A DNA stretch of 45,308 nucleotides, taken from contig NZ_BAFW01000385.1 of NCBI RefSeq assembly GCF_000308535.1, forward strand, positions 1 to 45,308. The letters are read 5' to 3'. Position numbers and translations under genes: made by a program. The notes beneath the pieces were generated by a model, which saw only the letters and a program-made list of their open reading frames with translations, had not been told where the DNA came from and ran no database searches. Numbering within the stretch: position 1 is the first letter of the stretch; every line of letters starts with the position of its first letter. Of the stretch, positions 43,572 to 45,308 are shown in pieces. Source of the DNA: Nocardia cerradoensis NBRC 101014. Lineage in GTDB: Bacteria; Actinomycetota; Actinomycetes; Mycobacteriales; Mycobacteriaceae.

Positions 43572-43607
43572 TAGTCGAGTGTGTGGACTATAGACATACT
43601 CATCTAT
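43572..43607. promoter_or_regulatory. Two overlapping inverted repeats between MarR and SDR genes
   Basis: TAGTC (43572-43576) and GACTA (43586-43590) are inverted arms with 9 bases between. ATAGA (43590-43594) and TCTAT (43603-43607) are a second pair with 8 bases between, just before the SDR ribosome site. Both have the size of MarR operators, and together they cover the SDR promoter and leader. Confidence 0.55.
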
Positions 43608-43618
43608 GTGGAGGACTC

Positions 43619-44344
43619 ATGCCGGTAGCGATAGTGACCGGGGCGTCGGCGGGGATCGGGCGGGCGATCGCGGGCCGGCTCGGATCCGAAGGAATGGCTG
43701 TCGTCGTCAACTATCTCGGCAACCGCGCCGCGGCCGAGGAACTGGTGACCACCATCGAGGCCTGTGGCGGACACGCGGTGGCCGCCCGGGCCGACGTCTC
43801 CGACCCCGCGCAGCTGCGCGGGCTGTTCGATCTGGCCGAGGACGAGTTCGGCGGAGTCGACATTCTCGTGAACAACGCGGGCACCGCTCGGTTCACAGCT
43901 CTCGCGCAGGCCACCGACGAGGATTTCGACCTCACCTTCTCGCTCAACGTGAAGGCCACGTTCGTCGCACTGCGGGAGGCGGCGAACCGCCTGCGTGACC
44001 ACGGCCGGATCGTGGTGATCTCCTCGGGCGTGACCGTCACTCACCGTCCGGGCTCGGCCGTCTATGCCGCGAGCAAGGCCGCCGCCGAGGAGTTGGTGCG
44101 TGTTCTGGCCAAGGAGTTGGGTCCGCGCGGCATCACCGTGAACAGTGTGCTGCCGGGTGCGACCCGCACGGAAGCACTCGCCGGTGCACGAAGTACCGCC
44201 GCGCTCGAAGAGGTCGCTGCGGCAACGCCTCTCGGCCGCATCGGCGAGCCGGGGGATATCGCCGACATCGTCGCGTTTCTGGTCTCCGGCAACGCGCGGT
44301 GGATCACCGGCCAATCCGTGCGCGCCGGCGGCGGACTCTTCTGA
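43619..44344 (+). CDS. Short-chain dehydrogenase/reductase (SDR, 3-oxoacyl-ACP reductase-like)
   Basis: GGAGGA stands before the ATG at 43619; the product has 241 residues. Classical SDR landmarks are TGASAGIG (7-14) for NAD(P), NNAG (85-88), the active-site Ser in ISSGV (about 135), YAASK (Tyr149, Lys153) and Asn110. LPGATRTEAL and GEPGDIADIVAFLVSGNARWITGQSVRAGGG complete the FabG-like C-terminus. It should oxidise or reduce a small alcohol or ketone in the cytosol. Control by the divergent MarR gene suggests an inducible detoxification or catabolic role. Confidence 0.92.
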   Translation: MPVAIVTGASAGIGRAIAGRLGSEGMAVVVNYLGNRAAAEELVTTIEACGGHAVAARADVSDPAQLRGLFDLAEDEFGGVDILVNNAGTARFTALAQATDEDFDLTFSLNVKATFVALREAANRLRDHGRIVVISSGVTVTHRPGSAVYAASKAAAEELVRVLAKELGPRGITVNSVLPGATRTEALAGARSTAALEEVAAATPLGRIGEPGDIADIVAFLVSGNARWITGQSVRAGGGLF

Positions 44345-44554
44345 CCTCCGCGGGCGATCGCGGTAAGAATTGGCCTGAACCAAAGCCTCTGGTCGGCCGC
44401 CGGAACGTGCGAATGTCGTTCAGTTATCACGGATATGGACCGCGCCGGGCCCGTTAGGGCATCGGCGTCGTATCCGCCGCAGGGGCGGGACGCGCCCCTC
44501 GTGCGGCCTGATCGCGCGATCCATCCACCTCACCGACGGTCCCCGGAGGGCATT

Positions 44555-45308
44555 ATGACGTCGACACACACGGAGCCGGTTCCACCGGCGCTCGACTCCA
44601 TCGAATTGCAGGCGGTGATCGACGAGATCGCCGCGGATGCCCGGCGCCGCCGCGAGGCGGGCGGGGGCCGACCGGATCGCGCGCTGGCGTTGGCTCGTGA
44701 GCATCGCCTGGGCGCGGTGCGGCTGCCGCGCGAACTCGGCGGCGCCGGCTACAACCTGCGCGAATTCTTCGCTCTCGCGGTGCGGCTCGCGCAGGCCGAT
44801 CCCGACGTCCCGCACATCCTGCGGATCCACTGGGGCACCGTCGAGGAAGCGCTGCGCACACGTGAGACGGAGCGAAGCAGGCAGTGGCTGCGGTGGATCC
44901 GCGAGGGCAAGATCTTCGCCGGTGCGCAGTCGGAGCTGTCCGGTCAGCCGGGTGTGTACAGCTACGACACACTGCTCACCGCCGAGGGCGATCATTTCCG
45001 GCTCAACGGCCGCAAGTTCTACAGCACGGGCAGCATCTACGCCGACTATCTGCGCATCGGCGCGAACGACGAAGCGGGACAACAGGTCAGCGTGGTCGTA
45101 CCGGGCGACCGCGAGGGCGTGCTGCACGTCGACGACTGGGACGGCATCGGACAGCGGGAGACCGGCAGCGGCACCACCGTCTTGGACGACGTGCTCGTGC
45201 ACGCGGACGAGATCGGCGAATTCCGGCTGCTCCCGGGCCCGGGACGACCCCGCAGCCCGCTGGTTCATCTGCTGCTGCACGCGATCGCCGCCGGCATCCT
45301 GCGGGCAC
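44555..45308 (+). CDS. DszC/SfnB-family flavin-dependent monooxygenase, 3' end outside the window
   Basis: GGAGG lies before the ATG at 44555, and 251 codons are open to the window edge. The translation includes LGAVRLPRELGGAGYNLREFFALAVRLAQADPDVPHILR, AGAQSELSGQP, FRLNGRKFYSTGSIYADYLRIGA and DDWDGIGQRETGSGTTVLDDVLV. These are the same landmarks as in the enzymes at 34504 (WDGIGQRQTGSGTT) and 38085. The 210-bp gap before it contains CGTTCAGTT and TTAGG, as in front of 34504. The C-terminal HWRNART block is beyond the edge. It likely begins another operon of the same island. Confidence 0.87.
   Translation, partial: MTSTHTEPVPPALDSIELQAVIDEIAADARRRREAGGGRPDRALALAREHRLGAVRLPRELGGAGYNLREFFALAVRLAQADPDVPHILRIHWGTVEEALRTRETERSRQWLRWIREGKIFAGAQSELSGQPGVYSYDTLLTAEGDHFRLNGRKFYSTGSIYADYLRIGANDEAGQQVSVVVPGDREGVLHVDDWDGIGQRETGSGTTVLDDVLVHADEIGEFRLLPGPGRPRSPLVHLLLHAIAAGILRA

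Overview
The window reads as a chromosomal segment of a high-GC actinobacterium of the Nocardia/Rhodococcus type. This is inferred from the strong G/C bias at third codon positions, frequent GTG starts, ATGA stop/start overlaps, leaderless-looking starts and the gene families present. No species can be named from the sequence alone. I see no tRNA, rRNA, CRISPR array, integrase or transposase.

Left part (1-5339, minus strand): an acyl-CoA catabolic operon read from right to left. It holds an enoyl-CoA hydratase, a solitary NMT1/SsuA-type binding lipoprotein, a double-domain class III CoA transferase, a quinone-oxidoreductase-like reductase and the first 45 codons of an acyl-CoA synthetase that runs off the left edge. 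Positions 5681-15125 are a miscellaneous accessory stretch. It has a secreted glycine-zipper protein, a DHFR/RibD-like reductase, a PAS-GGDEF cyclase without an I-site, a terpene synthase with an unusual metal-binding motif, a VOC protein, a TetR/hydrolase pair with twin operators, a methyltransferase and a flavin monooxygenase. Three decayed genes lie among them: a VOC remnant, a GrpB-family gene with a nonsense codon and a remnant of a PPOX-family gene.

Main part (15.4-45.3 kb): a large organosulfur- or organonitrogen-scavenging island. It contains five full-length NtaA/SnaA/DszA-type flavin monooxygenases, two short divergent relatives that lack the usual WNVVTT signature, three DszC/SfnB-type flavin monooxygenases (the last cut by the window edge), one SsuD-type alkanesulfonate monooxygenase, three aldo/keto reductases, a complete peptide/nickel-type ABC importer (binding lipoprotein, two permeases, one fused double ATPase) and a LysR regulator. 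The genes sit in tightly coupled operons: 15633-17838, 18030-29112 and 34504-41728. The inferred scheme is import of an organic sulfur (or amine) compound, S/N-oxygenation by the DszC-like enzymes, C-S or C-N cleavage by the DszA-like and SsuD-like enzymes, and reduction of the released carbonyl products by the aldo/keto reductases. The substrate is unknown, and no FMN reductase is encoded in the window.

The island is interrupted at 29146-34174 by a second enoyl-CoA hydratase with a divergent HxlR regulator and by a heterodimeric ABC exporter. The exporter has one consensus and one degenerate nucleotide site. A MarR/short-chain dehydrogenase divergent pair lies at 43.1-44.3 kb. Regulatory features include matched promoter blocks upstream of the 15.6-kb and 18.0-kb units, a 28-codon leader ORF running into an intrinsic terminator, paired operator-like palindromes beside the TetR, HxlR and MarR genes, two palindromes in the 34.2-34.5 kb divergent region, and a 75-bp tandem repeat within the coding sequence of a permease.
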